In this document: one piece after another, positions 39,331 through 51,386 of the stretch
Position numbering within the stretch: the stretch's first letter is position 1
How the letters are laid out: every line of letters starts with the position of its first letter
NCBI GenBank assembly: GCA_947462335.1
Contig: OX381704.1
Span: forward strand, 122,684,004 to 122,748,003
Reading direction: 5' to 3'
Length of the DNA stretch: 64,000 nt
DNA from: Harmothoe impar
Lineage: Eukaryota > Annelida > Polychaeta > Phyllodocida > Polynoidae
Translations under genes and position numbers: made by a program
The notes under the pieces: generated by a model
Told to the model about the DNA's origin: nothing
The model's input: only the letters and a program-made list of their open reading frames with translations
The model's database searches: none

Positions 39331-39850
39331 GTACCTCTAGTTAACCCTGTAAGGATGGGGAGCCACCTAAAGGCAGTGGTGCACCATGCCAACCCTTCAG
39401 GAGTGTATCAACCCCATAGGGCCGGCATGATGCATGGATGCAGCATTGGAGAGCACACTATGTCAGCCTGGGGCCGGGACATTTCTCACTGCCGGGTGAT
39501 GAGAAACAACTTTTTTTCTTTTTTTTGAGTAGCCTAAGGTTAGTGCACTAACTTTGAGTTTTTCATATGATTAACTTTTATTGGTGCAACCAGGTGTTTG
39601 AGATATTAAATGTTATGTCGAATGAAGTAAATTCACCTTGATGTACACCAGCAAATTCATATGGCACACACATCGACCTCCCCCCGCCTGCTCTGCTAAC
39701 CCTTTAAGGATGACATACTGCTTTAATGTGCCATGCCCTGGTGAGGAGCTTGCCAGTGCTGCATTCATGCATGATGGCGACCCTACAAGATTCATACATT
39801 TGCAAAGAGTCGGTTTAACGCGTGGATGTATCACGATACAATGTTGGTTG
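39331..39850. repeat. Dispersed repeat containing CATGATGCATG.ATGCAGC
   Basis: Holds CCTTCAGGAGTGTATCAACCCC and GGCATGATGCATGGATGCAGC (39392-39443), then GTGCTGCATTCATGCATGATG (39753-39773). These words are the parents of the minisatellite units at 15127 and 55690. Relatives also lie near 32840, 42480, 50440, 53380, 55480, 61540 and 63700. Confidence 0.65.
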
Positions 39851-40091
39851 TATTAATGCAGCACGCGGTGGTTAAAGGGTTACAGAGGTCCCAGCTGCAG
39901 CTGGTTGCTGGTTAGTTGTGTCCAGGGGCCTGGAGCTGGTTGCCGGCAGCTTGTGTCCAGGGCCCAGTACTGGGGTGCACCTGTGGTAGGTCCGGGTGTC
40001 GGCACAGGGTACAGTGTACATCCATCCTCATTACCATAGTGCGTGCTGCGTCATTACCCACCCTGACCTGGGGCTGTAGGTCTGCCCCAGC

Positions 40092-40283
40092 TAGCATTCT
40101 GACGTTGTACCAACGTTGGTTCAACGTAAGCTGGCGTTGGCATGACATTGGACAATGACGTTGTCACAACTACCTTTTGGCCGGTGATTTCTACTATGTA
40201 CCAACGTCGCCAATGTCGCCGTTGGCATGACGTTGGCTTAACGTTGTACCAACGTCAGATATTGACGTTGAGCCAACGTCTAC
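40092..40283. mobile_element. CAACGTTG-rich foldback repeat (copy 1)
   Basis: Dense inverted and direct copies of GTACCAACGTTGG, CCAACGTC and GACGTTGGC around a short unique centre. Probably a MITE family; its ends were not fixed. Confidence 0.6.
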
Positions 40284-40750
40284 CCTACCACTTTATGGTT
40301 AGATATGACATTTGTTTGTGGTGTTCATCCAACTTTGATTAATAATGTGTGATTGGAGAGAATTAGTGAACATAGTTTGCTCATCATATAGGCCTAATGG
40401 CGGTGAACAATCATCATTTAAGAGCATTTCTCTATTTTGATTTCACGTTAATCTCAGCTTGAATGGCCAAGAAGTGATACAGAATCTTATACTTTCCCTA
40501 CACCTTATCTACCTGTCAATGCCTACAAAAAGGTGTCCTCATCGGAATATTGCCAGGATTCTTTTATATTACATAATAAAGGTGGTATTAAGGAATACAA
40601 TGGATTATAAAGAGAATATACTTGGTTTCAAATGCTATATAAAACATCCATGACCCCCAATTATTAGCCAATTACGAGAAAGATAATGTATCTGATGGGG
40701 AAAGTATCTTCTTACGACCTCCGATGCCATCTGGTGGAGGTTGGAGACAC

Positions 40751-40952
40751 AGCATTATGCCAACGTTGGAATGACATTATTTATCCTCCGTTGTATCAAC
40801 TTTGGCAAAACATTGGGAGTATTACCAACGTTTGTACAACGTAAATTTACCAACGTTGTACCAACATTGGCAGACCAACGTTGTGCCAACGTTAAAATGT
40901 TGCTTGCGACCTGCCGACGTTGGCCCAACGTACCGTTGCTTGCTGGGGCGCT
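40751..40952. mobile_element. CAACGTTG-rich foldback repeat (copy 2)
   Basis: Same family as 40092-40283 with GCCAACGTTG, ACCAACGTTGTACCAAC and CGACGTTGGCCCAACGT. Separated by ~470 bp from the first. Confidence 0.6.
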
Positions 40953-40989
40953 GCCTCTTACAGTAGTCTGCTCCTCTGACACCCCTCTA

Positions 40990-41310
40990 CATGTCTGGTC
41001 TCTAACTAAGACACTGCTCAGCCTATATGTCTGGTCCTGTTAAAGGGAAAATGCTAACCGCTCCGCCCCAATGTCTGGTTCTATAATACGAGCATTTCTA
41101 ACTAAGACATGACTTGACAAGAACATCTCTAACTGCTCGCCCTCAATGTCTAGTCTTGTTACAGGAGCATCTCTAATTAAGATGCTGCTTGGCCTCAATG
41201 TCTGGTCCTGTTAAGAGGAAGATTCTAACCACTCAGCCCCAATGTCTGGTCCTATAAAATGAGCATCGCTAACTAAGACACTGCTTGACCTTAATGTCTC
41301 GTCTTGTCAG
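40990..41310. repeat. ~60-70-bp diverged tandem repeat
   Basis: Five or six imperfect units containing TGTCTGGTCCTGTTA, GAGCATCTCTAACTAAGA and CTGCTTGGCCTCAATGTCT. Confidence 0.7.
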
Positions 41311-41343
41311 ATGAGTATACACTACTGCATCCTTTAAATGGTG

Positions 41344-42120
41344 CTTTGAGTGATATTTGGGGAGATGGTGAGTGTCTGAGTGATAATTGGGGAGATGGTG
41401 CGTGTCTGAGTGATAATTGGGGAGATGGTGTGTGTCTGAGTGATAATTGGGGAGATGGTGTGTGTCTGAGTGATAATTGGGGAGATGGTGATGAGTGTCT
41501 GAGTGATAATTGGGGAGATGGTGTGTGTCTCAGTGATAATTGGGGAGATGGTGTGTGTCTGAGTGATAATTGGGGAGATGGTGAGTGTCTGAGTGATAAT
41601 TGGGGAGATGGTGATGAGTGTCTGAGTGATAATTGGGGAGATGGTGTGTGTCTCAGTGATAATTGGGGAGATGGTGTGTGTCTGAGTGATAATTGGGGAG
41701 ATGGTGTGTGTCTGAGTGATAATTGGGGAGATGGTGTGTGTCTGAGTGATAATTGGGGAGATGGTGTGTGTCTGAGTGATAATTGGGGAGATGGTGTGTG
41801 TCTGAGTGATAATTGGGGAGATGGTGTGTGTCTGAGTGATAATTGGGGAGACGGTGTGTGTCTGAGTGATAATTGGGGAGATGGTGTGTGTCTGAGTGAT
41901 AATTGGGGAGATGGTGTGTGTCTGAGTGATAATTGGGGAGACGGTGTGTGTCTGAGTGATAATTGGGGAGACGGTGTGTGTCTGAGTGATAATTGGGGAG
42001 ATGGTGTGTGTCTGAGTGATAATTGGGGAGATGGTGTGTGTCTGAGTGATAATTGGGGAGATGGTGAGTGACTGAGCGATAATTGGGGAGATGATGAGTG
42101 TCTGGGTGATAATGGAGATG
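41344..42120. repeat. 30-bp minisatellite, about 25 copies
   Basis: Unit GTGATAATTGGGGAGATGGT + GTGTGTCTGA. Since 30 is a multiple of three, one frame reads SDNWGDGVCL repeatedly for 255 residues; no promoter, unique domain or stop pattern supports it as a gene. A few GATGA-containing longer units and GAC variants mark homogenised sub-blocks. Confidence 0.93.
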
Positions 42121-42480
42121 GTGTGTGCGAAATACTGCTTTCTTTGCTTAAACCAATAGTGCATTGGTATAAATCATAAAGACATATATGTGATTATGGG
42201 TATAGACAAGCGCTCCAATGTTGTCAATTGGGACCACTGTACTTGCTATTTACATGGCTTTTAGAACTAATGTTGCTAATGTTGTCCATAATAAACAAAC
42301 ACCGTCCACCAGACTCATCACACCCACCCACACCATATACACACAACAACCTAGCCCTTAACGGGTCGGGGTGCTCTAATATTACATGTCCTTTATCGTC
42401 ATGATGAAGTCCTGAATGAATCGATTCACCAGGGTTGCATTCATACATCCAACAAAACCTTTGAGAGCTTGCAGGGTCGG

Positions 42481-42541
42481 CATGATGCATGAATGCAGCC
42501 CTGGCGAGTTACTCACCAAGGCTGCATTCATGCATCATGAG
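42481..42541. repeat. Palindromic copy of the dispersed ATGCATGAATGCAGCC repeat
   Basis: CATGATGCATGAATGCAGCC is mirrored by GGCTGCATTCATGCATCATG with a short GAGTTACTCACC centre. Confidence 0.8.
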
Positions 42542-42727
42542 ATAAAGCACCCACTGCATTAAAGCACTTTGCGGCCCTTACAGGGTTAGATATACCTCCT
42601 TATGGTACGGAGGGTCCTTGAGGCTGCCTGTGGGTGCTTCATGTTGACGTGGGTGTAATAAACGACAGACCTCAGACACCACAATCACACACACTGCACT
42701 CAACTGTCTCATTATCACTCTACAAAC

Positions 42728-43222
42728 ATGTCCTTAGTCCTGCCACTCTCCTGCCACCCTCCTGCCACTATGTCCCTGCCCCAAGCTGACATCTACACTC
42801 TCCTGCTGCTATGTCCCTGCCCCAAGCTGACATCTACACTCTCCTGTCACTCTCCTGCCACTCTCCTGTCACTATGTCCCTGCCCCAAGCTGACATCTAC
42901 ACTCTCCTGTCACTCTCCTGCTGCTATGTCCCTGCCCCAAGCTGACATCTACACTCTCCTGCCACTCTCCTGTCACTATGTCCCTGCCCCAAGCTGACAT
43001 CTACACTCTCCTGTCACTCTCCTGTCACTCTCCTGCCACTATGTCCCTGCCCCAAGCTGACATCTACACTCTCCTGCCACTCTCCTGTCACTATGTCCCT
43101 GCCCCAAGCTGACATCTACACTCTCCTGTCACTCTCCTGCCACTCTCCTGCCACTATGTCTCTGTCCCAGACTGACATCTACACTCTCCTGCCACTTTCC
43201 TGCCACTCTGTCTTTGCCCCAA
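42728..43222. repeat. ~40-60-bp minisatellite (ATGTCCCTGCCCCAAGCTGA)
   Basis: About nine units combining ATGTCCCTGCCCCAAGCTGA, CATCTACACTCTCCTG and one to three copies of a nested 10-bp CACTCTCCTG. The unit length varies with the number of nested repeats. Confidence 0.9.
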
Positions 43223-43329
43223 GCTACATCGGCTTACATTATCAATGTAAACAGTTGGTTCGAGACCGAGGTATGTGCATCCAGTCACAACAAGTGATAT
43301 CTCACATCATCTTCACACGTCACATGTCT

Positions 43330-43348
43330 CACACACACACACAAACAC

Positions 43349-43405
<57 letters not shown>

Positions 43406-43426
43406 CCCCCCCCCCCCCCCCCCCCA
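43330..43426. repeat. (CA)n microsatellite and C run
   Basis: CA repeats with a few AAACAC interruptions followed by a run of about 20 C with one interruption. Confidence 0.95.
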
Positions 43427-44199
43427 CACACACACTCATACACACAATACTCCACTCCCCTCCACACTCATAGTGACATATTGACCTTGGTATCTGAGGA
43501 TAGAGTCAGACCGTTTTAATTCAGTGGGCGGCCAAAGCTGATCTACTCAAAGCGTCTTCTCCATACTGCGTTCATGGAAGTCATACACGGTTTTCGCTGG
43601 TATTTCTGCGTGGCACCGGGTACAATATTCAGATCTAAGGTGTTTCCCCAACAAAAGTACACAAATAGAAAGTGTGAAGTCGGCAACATTTTAGTTTTTG
43701 AATAGCTTCATTTATTGTTGTTAGGTGAGTTGTGAATGTCTGCCATTCCTGTTACCATGGTTACCTCTGTACACCTTGACTGCCTGGCAGTGCCTTTTGA
43801 TGTGTTGTCAATAGTGGCTCACTTACCCCCCCCTCACCCCCCCTCCCTCACCCTACCCACCTCCCCCGCTAGTCCCAGACCCCAGTATACTCCAGTTGTA
43901 ACACCTAGCAGCTCCCTCCAGGGGCAGACCCAGGTATTTTAAAAGGAGGGAGTAGACATTAAAGATGTAAGTGCTGAAAGGCGGCATTGCATGCGGTCAC
44001 AGCAGAGCGAAATATTATTCGAAAATTTTATTTAGATTCCAAAAGGTTTCTGAGCCCCCGGGAATGCCGGCGTCTTCCCATACTGTATTCCATTTGCCCC
44101 CTTGTGCTCTCTTTGCCTCCGTTCCTCACTGCTCCTTCTATGTCTGTCTGCATCCCTCCATACTGACTCTTTCTAGGTTTCTGAGCCTTCCTACTTTTC

Positions 44200-44305
44200 A
44201 TGCCTTCCTCCTTTGCATGCCTTCTTACTTTGCATGCCTCCCTCCTTTGCATGCCTCACTCCTTTGCATGCTTTCCTACTTTGCATGCCCTCCTCCTTTG
44301 CCTTC
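44200..44305. repeat. 16-bp tandem repeat (CTTTGCATGCCTCCCT)
   Basis: Six or seven copies with small variations. TTTGCATG resembles a partial POU octamer. Confidence 0.75.
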
Positions 44306-44599
44306 CCACCTGCCTACTTGTCTGCATACCTACCTGCCTGCCTCCCCACCCTTTACCCTACCCTCTCCCAGTATACTACTTTTTCCCTGCTGCACCCTTT
44401 GATGTGTCTTGGTGCAGCTTTGTGTGCTGTAAGCATTATGACAGAGGAGTCTGACTGAGTCTCAGACCACGTGTGGTCTACATTACGGAGCGGTGTGAAC
44501 CCGTACGCCGCTAACTTAGGTGTAAACATACAAACATGGCGCCCAGAACAACCGTTACACCACTACAGTTACGTTCTAGGCACTGGTAACCTGTCTGTA

Positions 44600-44940
44600 C
44601 TCTCTCCCCTCTCTCCTCACTCGCTCCTCTATCTCTCCTCTCGCTCCCCTCGCTCCCCTCTCTCCCCTCCCTCCCTTTGCTCCTCTTCCTCCCTTCGCTC
44701 CCCTCCCTAGCTGGTCTGTCCTGCTCACTCCCCTGTCCCCCCACTCACTCCCCTGTCCCCCCATTCACTCCCCTGTCCCCCCGCTCACTCCCCTGTCCCC
44801 CCACTCACTCCCCTGTCCCCCCACTCACTGCCCTGTCCCCCCTCTCACTGCCCTGTCCCCCCCACTCACTCCCCTGTCCCCCCACTCATTCCCCTCTCTC
44901 TCTACTTATTCCCCTCTCCCCCCACTCACTCCATGTACCA
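44600..44940. repeat. Pyrimidine-rich repeats, including a 20-bp CCCTGTCCCCCCACTCACTC unit
   Basis: A CTCCC-rich lead followed by about ten 20-21-bp units from ~44720. No gene. Confidence 0.85.
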
Positions 44941-45401
44941 GAGTTATACTGGAGGACAGAGTAAGGCTCATCTCCCTGTAACCGTCCCTGCAGGGGGAGT
45001 GAGTAGAGTCTCCCCTGTAACCTGCAGGGGGGAGTGATAACACGGTGAGTTATAGGTGTGTGCCTGATGCGTAGATCACAGCGCGGGGTGCCGGCCGCGC
45101 GTCATGAATGAAGTCTCTGTGGGGGGCGTGATACCCGTGCTGTATGTGATGTATGGGTGTAGGTGTGATGGATGGCAGGTGGGACAGGTGTATATAGGGG
45201 CTGATACCTGCACCACCTACCCTGATAACGCCACATCTATACTACATACCCCCCCCCCCCCCCCCCACACACACACTTACCTCCCCTAGTATAGGGCAGC
45301 CATCAGGGCCTGGCCAGCCTCTTCCTCAGCTGGTCCTCTAGGATCACCTCTGGCATAGGTCTGTGTCTGTATGACAGCCTAGTCTCACAATGCAACTATC
45401 G

Positions 45402-45650
45402 GTAAGGCCAAGAAAAGGGTTGTTTCAGGTAACATGGCAAGAAAATGTAGGGTCGGTAGACCTGTCGGACTTTTTTTTTCTCTTTGTTTTTTTTAAACAT
45501 GAAAGTACTAGCCAGCCTCTCCGAAGACCCTAAAATTGACCGAAAAAGGGCAAAAGTTTCTTCAAAATTGCATAAAAAACTTAGGGTTGGCCCTGTTTTG
45601 ATTGGGTCAGTCGAGTGACCTGAAACAAACAACTTCTTTTTTGGCCTAAC
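45402..45650. mobile_element. MITE-like element with TAAGGCCAAGAAAAGGGTTG ends (copy 1)
   Basis: Inverted ends TAAGGCCAAGAAAAGGGTTG/TTTCAGGT and ACCTGAAACAAACAACTTC/TTTTTTGGCCTAA. A related copy is at 54819-55036. Confidence 0.7.
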
Positions 45651-46087
45651 TAGACTGTATGTATGCAAATTCGTTTATCTATACTGAAGATGGGCGTTTT
45701 CACAATTGCTGTTTCAGTAAGTTCCAGAAGATGTAAAACTTGTACTGCACAGAGCTTGTGCACAGATAGACAGAGTTTCATGAGAATTGGTTAAAGCTGC
45801 CCATGAGCCGCTGGTCTACAGCTTCGTGACAGCATACTGGTGCTTACATCACCCGACATATACCCGTATTGATTCATCTTGACATGGCTGTATGTACCTA
45901 CCCGTTACCATGCCACCCCAAACACCATGGCATGGTTTTTTGGGAAAACATTGTTTTTTTGTCAACTTCACCCTAAGCTTTGGGATGAAGCATTCCCTTC
46001 TCCCTCCCAATACTTACACCCCCCCCCCCCCAGCCTCCCTCACCTGAGGCGGACGGCAGGTAATTCCCCTGTACAGGCACGCACGGG

Positions 46088-46455
46088 TTAGCTCTCCCAA
46101 GTGAGAGGACAGACGTTCAGAGCGTTATCTTAATAAGACTTTTAAGACAGTCTGAATAGTCTTAACTTTAGTAGAGGCCGCTTATGTCATTAAAAATAAA
46201 TAATATTTTGAAAGTATTACTATTACGACTAGTATGTAATGGGGGGCTCTGCCCCCCAACCCCCGTTTCTTTTTCTTCTTTTTCTTCTTTTTCTTCTATT
46301 AGAGACATCCTGAGTTCCTCTGAGCTGGTTGCTGGCTTGAAATGATTTATTTTTAATGATAAGAGCGGCCCTGGGTAAGACACTGAATTAAGACTTTAAG
46401 ATGTCTTATCAAGATAACGCTCTGAACGTCTGTCCTCTCACTTGGGAGAGCTATC
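46088..46455. mobile_element. MITE with ~60-bp inverted ends (GCTCTCCCAAGTGAGAGGAC)
   Basis: TAGCTCTCCCAAGTGAGAGG...GTTATCTTAATAAGAC at the left is mirrored at the right (GTCTTAT..AAGATAAC...GAGAGCTA). Inside are AT-rich sequence and a TTCTTT repeat. The copy interrupted by E2 (28331/38432) belongs to the same family. Confidence 0.8.
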
Positions 46456-46505
46456 CAGTTTTTGCCCTGTACAGAGGATGCCTCCCCACCTATACCTTCA
46501 CACAC

Positions 46506-46610
46506 AGAAAAGTGAGAGTCATTGTCGCTAAAACTACCCTCACCTGAGGGCCAGGCACTGCGTGACTCTCAGGTGAGGGTAGTTTTAGCGACAATGACTC
46601 TCACTTTTCT
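46506..46610. repeat. Perfect 43-bp inverted repeat with 19-nt loop
   Basis: Arms 46506-46548 and 46568-46610 pair perfectly (AGAAAAGTGAGAGTC... / ...GACTCTCACTTTTCT). A diverged relative of one arm is at ~55375-55420 (TTAGCGACAGTAATGCTC). Likely a recent MITE; as RNA it would make a pre-miRNA-sized hairpin. Confidence 0.9.
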
Positions 46611-46619
46611 GATGGTGTT

Positions 46620-47335
46620 CTTACCCACACAGGGGGATCACTGCCCCTCATACCTGCTCATTCCCTGATAATGGGATGTAGAGATCCCATTTGCAAACGA
46701 GATTATTTCATTTCCCCCACATTATGTTTGTTTTAGTGAATGGTTTAGCGCATTACATGGAGACAAGCACTGGGCGGTGTCTGTATTCTGAACCCGAAAC
46801 ATAGAAATAGCCATATGATAAATGTTAGAGTATTGTAAATGTAGGAGCCTAGATATTTTCACATGTATAAATTCCTGCAGATTTGCCGAAATGTACAATT
46901 TTGATATATGGTAGAAGTGTAACAGCGCAAGAATATCTACATTTACAGTATTGTGAAAAAAATACTAGTCGCCTTAGCCATTGCATTAAAGGAATTAACG
47001 GACATCGGTGACGCCTCTGTCCCTCGTGTTGTTCTTTTGCCCAGTTCTAGGACAATTGGTCTCAACTCTTGCCTCCTCCCTATGGGATGACAGTGCCCTA
47101 TGTACATGATGCTTGTAAAAAAACCCACATTTTTTCAGGATGCGTGAGTGAGGGTTGATTATTAGTTGTGGACAATCTCCTGTTATGTCTAGATATCTAA
47201 GACTGGCAGGGGTGGGGGATTGGTAAGTGCTGCACTGTCTAGGTGAGAGTAAGGGATGTGGTGGAGGGGCTGTAACGTGTAGATGGGAGTCAATGATGGG
47301 TGAGGGCTCCGTCCTATCAGACATCATGAATTGAT
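46620..47335. other. Non-coding interval, no gene seen
   Basis: Unremarkable unique sequence with short unsupported frames on the minus strand (46943-47327). Confidence 0.5.
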
Positions 47336-47339
47336 ATCA

Positions 47340-47530
47340 AAACAAGATGGCCGCCACCCCCCGGGGCGCCCCCTGGTAGCAGTAACCACAACTGCCGTCA
47401 GAGGGCGTCTTCATCCGTCAGGGCATGCGCAGACACCTCCCCTGTAGCAGCCCCTCCCGGCGTGCAGCTCGGCAGGAAGTGGGTGTGTGCGCAGGCGTAC
47501 TGAGGCTACCTGCCGCCCCTCAGCTCACCT
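47340..47530. promoter_or_regulatory. CpG-rich promoter/insulator-like patch
   Basis: In ~130 bp: AAGATGGCCGCC (YY1 core), GGCGCCCCCTGGTAGCA (reverse complement reads CTACCAGGGGGCGCC, close to the CTCF core), GGCATGCGCAG (NRF1-like) and GGCAGGAAGTG (ETS-like). Their clustering in CpG-rich DNA is typical of TATA-less promoters. A donor-like GGGTGAGAAG occurs at ~47736. No downstream exon was found in this window. Confidence 0.45.
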
Positions 47531-49740
47531 CCCTATCACCCCCCCCCCCCCCACTACTCCTCCCTACCTGTAGGGGCCTGTAGGGCCGTCACACCGGCCA
47601 CAGCGCACCTGGGGTCGGACACTAAGAGCTACACCGGCCACAGACGCCCAGGAAACGTCTAGGAAAGCTCTAAGAAGTCGGCGAGAAAGGCTGCATGGAG
47701 AAGAGCATTGGGGAAATAAGGAGAAGGCAATGTTTGGGTGAGAAGCTGAGAGAAAGGAGACAGTTATCGGGCTGATATCTTCTAACTGTAGGTTACAGGA
47801 TATTGGGTGCAGGATGGATTTACGTAGAAGCAGCCTGGGTATGAGGCTGGATGTGTGCCTTCATAATGATGTAGAGTCTGAGGAGGCGGCACACACAAGG
47901 ATAGACGCAGAAGAAGGACAGAGTCCAGGTGTTCTCGAAACACATGTAAAACCTTCACTGGTGATATAGAGTTTGAGTTTTATAAAGATTTATTGACGAA
48001 CAGTTTCACAACAAGTTGTGTCTTTCAATGGTCCATCAGAGATGAGTACATGTAACCTATACAAGTATGATACCCAGCCATTGGTGCAACTAGAACAGGG
48101 GTGACTAGGGATGTGTGTGTACGTCCATCTAACCATATTGCCAATGGATACCTGCTGCCGGATACCTGCTGTATAACCAGGGGGCTGTATGACCATCATT
48201 ATGCCACAGGACACTACACGTGTACAATCACACACTATAGGATTAAGGAGGTGCAGGCCACCTGTGGATAATGGAGTATGGACTGCATTCACACCAACAC
48301 TTAAAGTGCCACTTCATAGATATCCCTGTTCACACTGCAGCGCAGAAGCTGCCTCTAACATGATATCTAACAGATGGTTTCTGAGTAAGGTACAGTCATA
48401 GGCTCAGATGCGGGAGACGCCGCTAGTTCTTGCATTACGAGTAGTTCAGAGGCTTGGGCGCCATGAGAGGGGAACCATGAGCAGCTCAATGTGCACGCAG
48501 CGCTACATGAAAGGGGAGCTGATTCTCGTGTTGTCACATTAGGAATGGTAGAACATGAGTATTGACATCAGGTATAACACTGTAAGGATCTTGTAGGGAT
48601 ATAAAGGATCTCATATAGTACCTGGATCCCTCCCCAGGCACCTGAGATCTGGGGGCAGTGTTCTAGACCTACCAGCAGGTACCCTACCTACCTAACACCC
48701 CCCCCCCTTCCCAGCAGGTGGTGTGTGATGTGAGGGCAGCAGACAGATAGGGAGCCCTCTCATCTACCCCTTATCACACACTGACTATCACACAAGTATT
48801 TAGCTGCCAACTGCCATCTCTACACCACGTTATACAGACAGAAACTATCACTCTGGTATTTAGGAGGTCATCTCTTCATGTATACCTGGTGCTGCTAGAG
48901 GCTGAAACTATCAGAGATAATTAAGAGATAATCTCTTCATGTATTCCCAGATGCTATAGCCAGAAACCACCAGTCAGGTATTTGGGAGGTTATCTCTTCA
49001 TGGACCTGGTGCCTCTATGGCTAAAAACCTGATATTTAGGAGATCATCTGTACATGTACACCTGGTTCTAGAGACAGAAACTATCAGTGAGGTATTCAGG
49101 ATGTCCCTGTGATCTCTGCCCCAGGTTCTACAGTGAGGCCCTGTCACTGTGATGTGTAGACAGACCTCTGTCATCCAGCCATGTCCCTGATAGCCTCTAT
49201 AAGTGCTATACAAGTGCTATCTAGCTCTACATGAGTGCTATCTAGTCGTGTGTGAGTGCTATCTACCTGTACAAGTGCCTATCTACCTGTACAGGTGTGA
49301 GAGTTGCCCAGTACTGTGTGTACTGTGTAGGTGCCAGCTGTCACTTCAGTCCCCCTCCAGCTGAGTGCCATGTCACTAGGCGCCAGGCGGGGTCTGACAG
49401 CACACACGACATGCCTCAATGGGCGCAGGTCTGATAACACTGGGTGTACCCGCTGACTGACGCGCCCCGCTGGCCCCCACTCACCCTGTGTGAGTGCAGG
49501 TTGACAGGAGGTCGTCTAATCTGGTTAGTCGATGACCACTTGGAGGTACTTGGAGATAACCGATGACTGTGTGTAAACAGGATTAATCTCGGCTGACAGA
49601 GGAGCGGGATTCTGGGAGATTGCCGCTGGTCGCGCCCGGCCGGAGCCTGGGGCTGGATGCATGGCCCTCAGGACCGTCCTAATCATGTAAGTAACTAATT
49701 ATCATGTATTATACTAATTATCATTAGTTGTCATTAGTTA
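47531..49740. other. Non-coding interval, no gene seen
   Basis: Contains a degenerate tandem family at 48820-49140 ('gaaactatca..ggtatttaggagatcatctcttcatgtac') with ~65-75-bp units, and 'gagtgctatcta(c/g)' repeats at 49200-49290. Short frames are unsupported. Confidence 0.5.
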
Positions 49741-49750
49741 TAATTGTTAA

Positions 49751-49977
49751 TACCGTAAAACCTTGCGTATAAGCCTAACTGGCAGATAAGCCGTACCCCG
49801 ACTTTGGGCTGATCCTATACGCCGCACCAGAGATCAGGTTATGGTGACTTCTAGTACTGTACCATAGCAGCAAAAACTCACGTATAAGCCGCACCCTGAC
49901 CCTGGGGCGATCCTATAAGCTGCACCACTGATCTGACTCGCGTACTAGCTGTGGCTTATATGTGAGGTTTTACGGTA
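49751..49977. mobile_element. MITE with TACCGTAAAACCT ends
   Basis: Inverted ends TACCGTAAAACCT / AGGTTTTACGGTA. The interior has repeated CGTATAAGCCGCACC and CTTTGGGCTGATCCTATA. Decayed relatives lie at ~52390-52505 and ~52650-52740. Confidence 0.8.
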
Positions 49978-50209
49978 GTCATTTAGTCCTGTTAGTACAG
50001 ACATTGCTATAGCTAACCCTTTTTATACCACAGCGGGCACAGAGAACAAAGCATTTCACACCTCTTGTATACTGCATACAGCTAGTGGTATAAGTACGTT
50101 ACAGGCATTGTACCAAGCTGTAGGGGTATTCAGGGCCTATAAGGCTCCCTTCACTGTATTTCGCATACAGCTTGGTACTCGTCCTATAACTACTAGAAAC
50201 ACAGGGTTA

Positions 50210-50373
50210 TTACCATATTGGCCCGTAGATGCACCAGGGTCTTGAATAAGCACATGTCTCGAATAAGTGCCAGGGGTATAGGAGCATTGAAATGAATTTA
50301 TGCGTATAAGCGCTGGGGTATGGGGGGATTGAAATCAATGAGTGCCTGGATGCTTATACGGGCCAATATGGTA
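50210..50373. mobile_element. MITE with TACCATATTGGCCCGTA ends
   Basis: Inverted ends TACCATATTGGCCCGTA / TACGGGCCAATATGGTA. The interior contains GAATAAGC/CGTATAAGCGC words, so it may be a distant cousin of the 49751-49977 family. Confidence 0.8.
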
Positions 50374-51179
50374 TGGTTGTTTGGATGGACTTACACAATG
50401 CTGCCGGGTAACTTAATGCATCGGTGCATCATACCTATTCTCTGTGAGTGCATCAACCCTGTAGGGCCAGCAAGATGCAAGCAATCAGAATACTATTTAG
50501 TCAATTAAAAGGTACCACAAATCTTGACTCTATGACCAAAGTAAACACTCAACATTTCATTACTCTAAAGACTTTCTCTGTCTGGCTAACTCTTGGCTTA
50601 TTGCTGAAAATCTTCATATTTTATAACAGCTCTTTGCCAAAATAAAACTTACCAACAACACCATGAAAACGAATAAATTAAAGCTATCTAACTTATAAAA
50701 AGGAAAAATTAATGCATCCCTGACATCATGCCGACTGTTTGTGTGTGTAAGGAAGCTGTAACAGCAGAACGGGGGAGCTACTTCAACTGCATCTTGGATC
50801 ATTTCATGATGACAAGAGGACATGTGTATTATGGGCCATGAAGGGTTAATCAATCTTTATTCCTGATATTGCCTTATAGTTGTACATGGTTTATACAGGT
50901 TTCTAATGTCACACTGTTATCTGCCATTAAAGTCAAGGTGACATGAGCACTATCTCAGCTCGCAGACGAGAGAGGGTTAACTATTTTACATTAGGCCTAC
51001 CCTCAGATAAGTATCTCCATGTCAGTGTTAATAGATTTATGCGTGTTTCAAATAGAAAATGGTAATTTTACAGAGAGCCAGTGTGCGCTGTGGGAGAATG
51101 TCTAGTGGCTTAGTATGGATTGGGGAATTTGGCCATTGCTGTGTCTATCCCTCTCCCATTCTCCCTGCTTGACTGTTTT

Positions 51180-51380
51180 CTGTTTTCAACCTCCCCGTAT
51201 CTCTTTGTCTCTCTATGTCTCTCTGTGTCTCTCTTTTTCCCTTACTCTGTCTGTCCCTCTGTCCCTCTGTCTCTCCCCCTCTGTCTGTCTCTGTCTGTCT
51301 GTCTGTCTGTCTGTCTGTCGGTCGTGCTGGCTGTCTCCCCCTCTCTCTACTCCCTCTCTCTCTCCCTCACTCTCTCCCCC
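51180..51380. repeat. CT/CTGT-rich low-complexity tract
   Basis: (TCTCTGTC)- and (CTGT)n-rich sequence; overlapping Ser/Leu/Cys frames are artefacts. Confidence 0.9.
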
Positions 51381-51386
51381 TCTCTA

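Noticed and set aside
41304..42164. 255-aa and 276-aa repeat proteins (SDNWGDGV-type; ITQTHTISPI-type)
   Set aside because: Products of a 30-bp minisatellite; both strands are open merely because the unit length is a multiple of three.
43285..43467. Cys/Val or Thr/His repeat frames
   Set aside because: Translations of (CA)n and C-run tracts.
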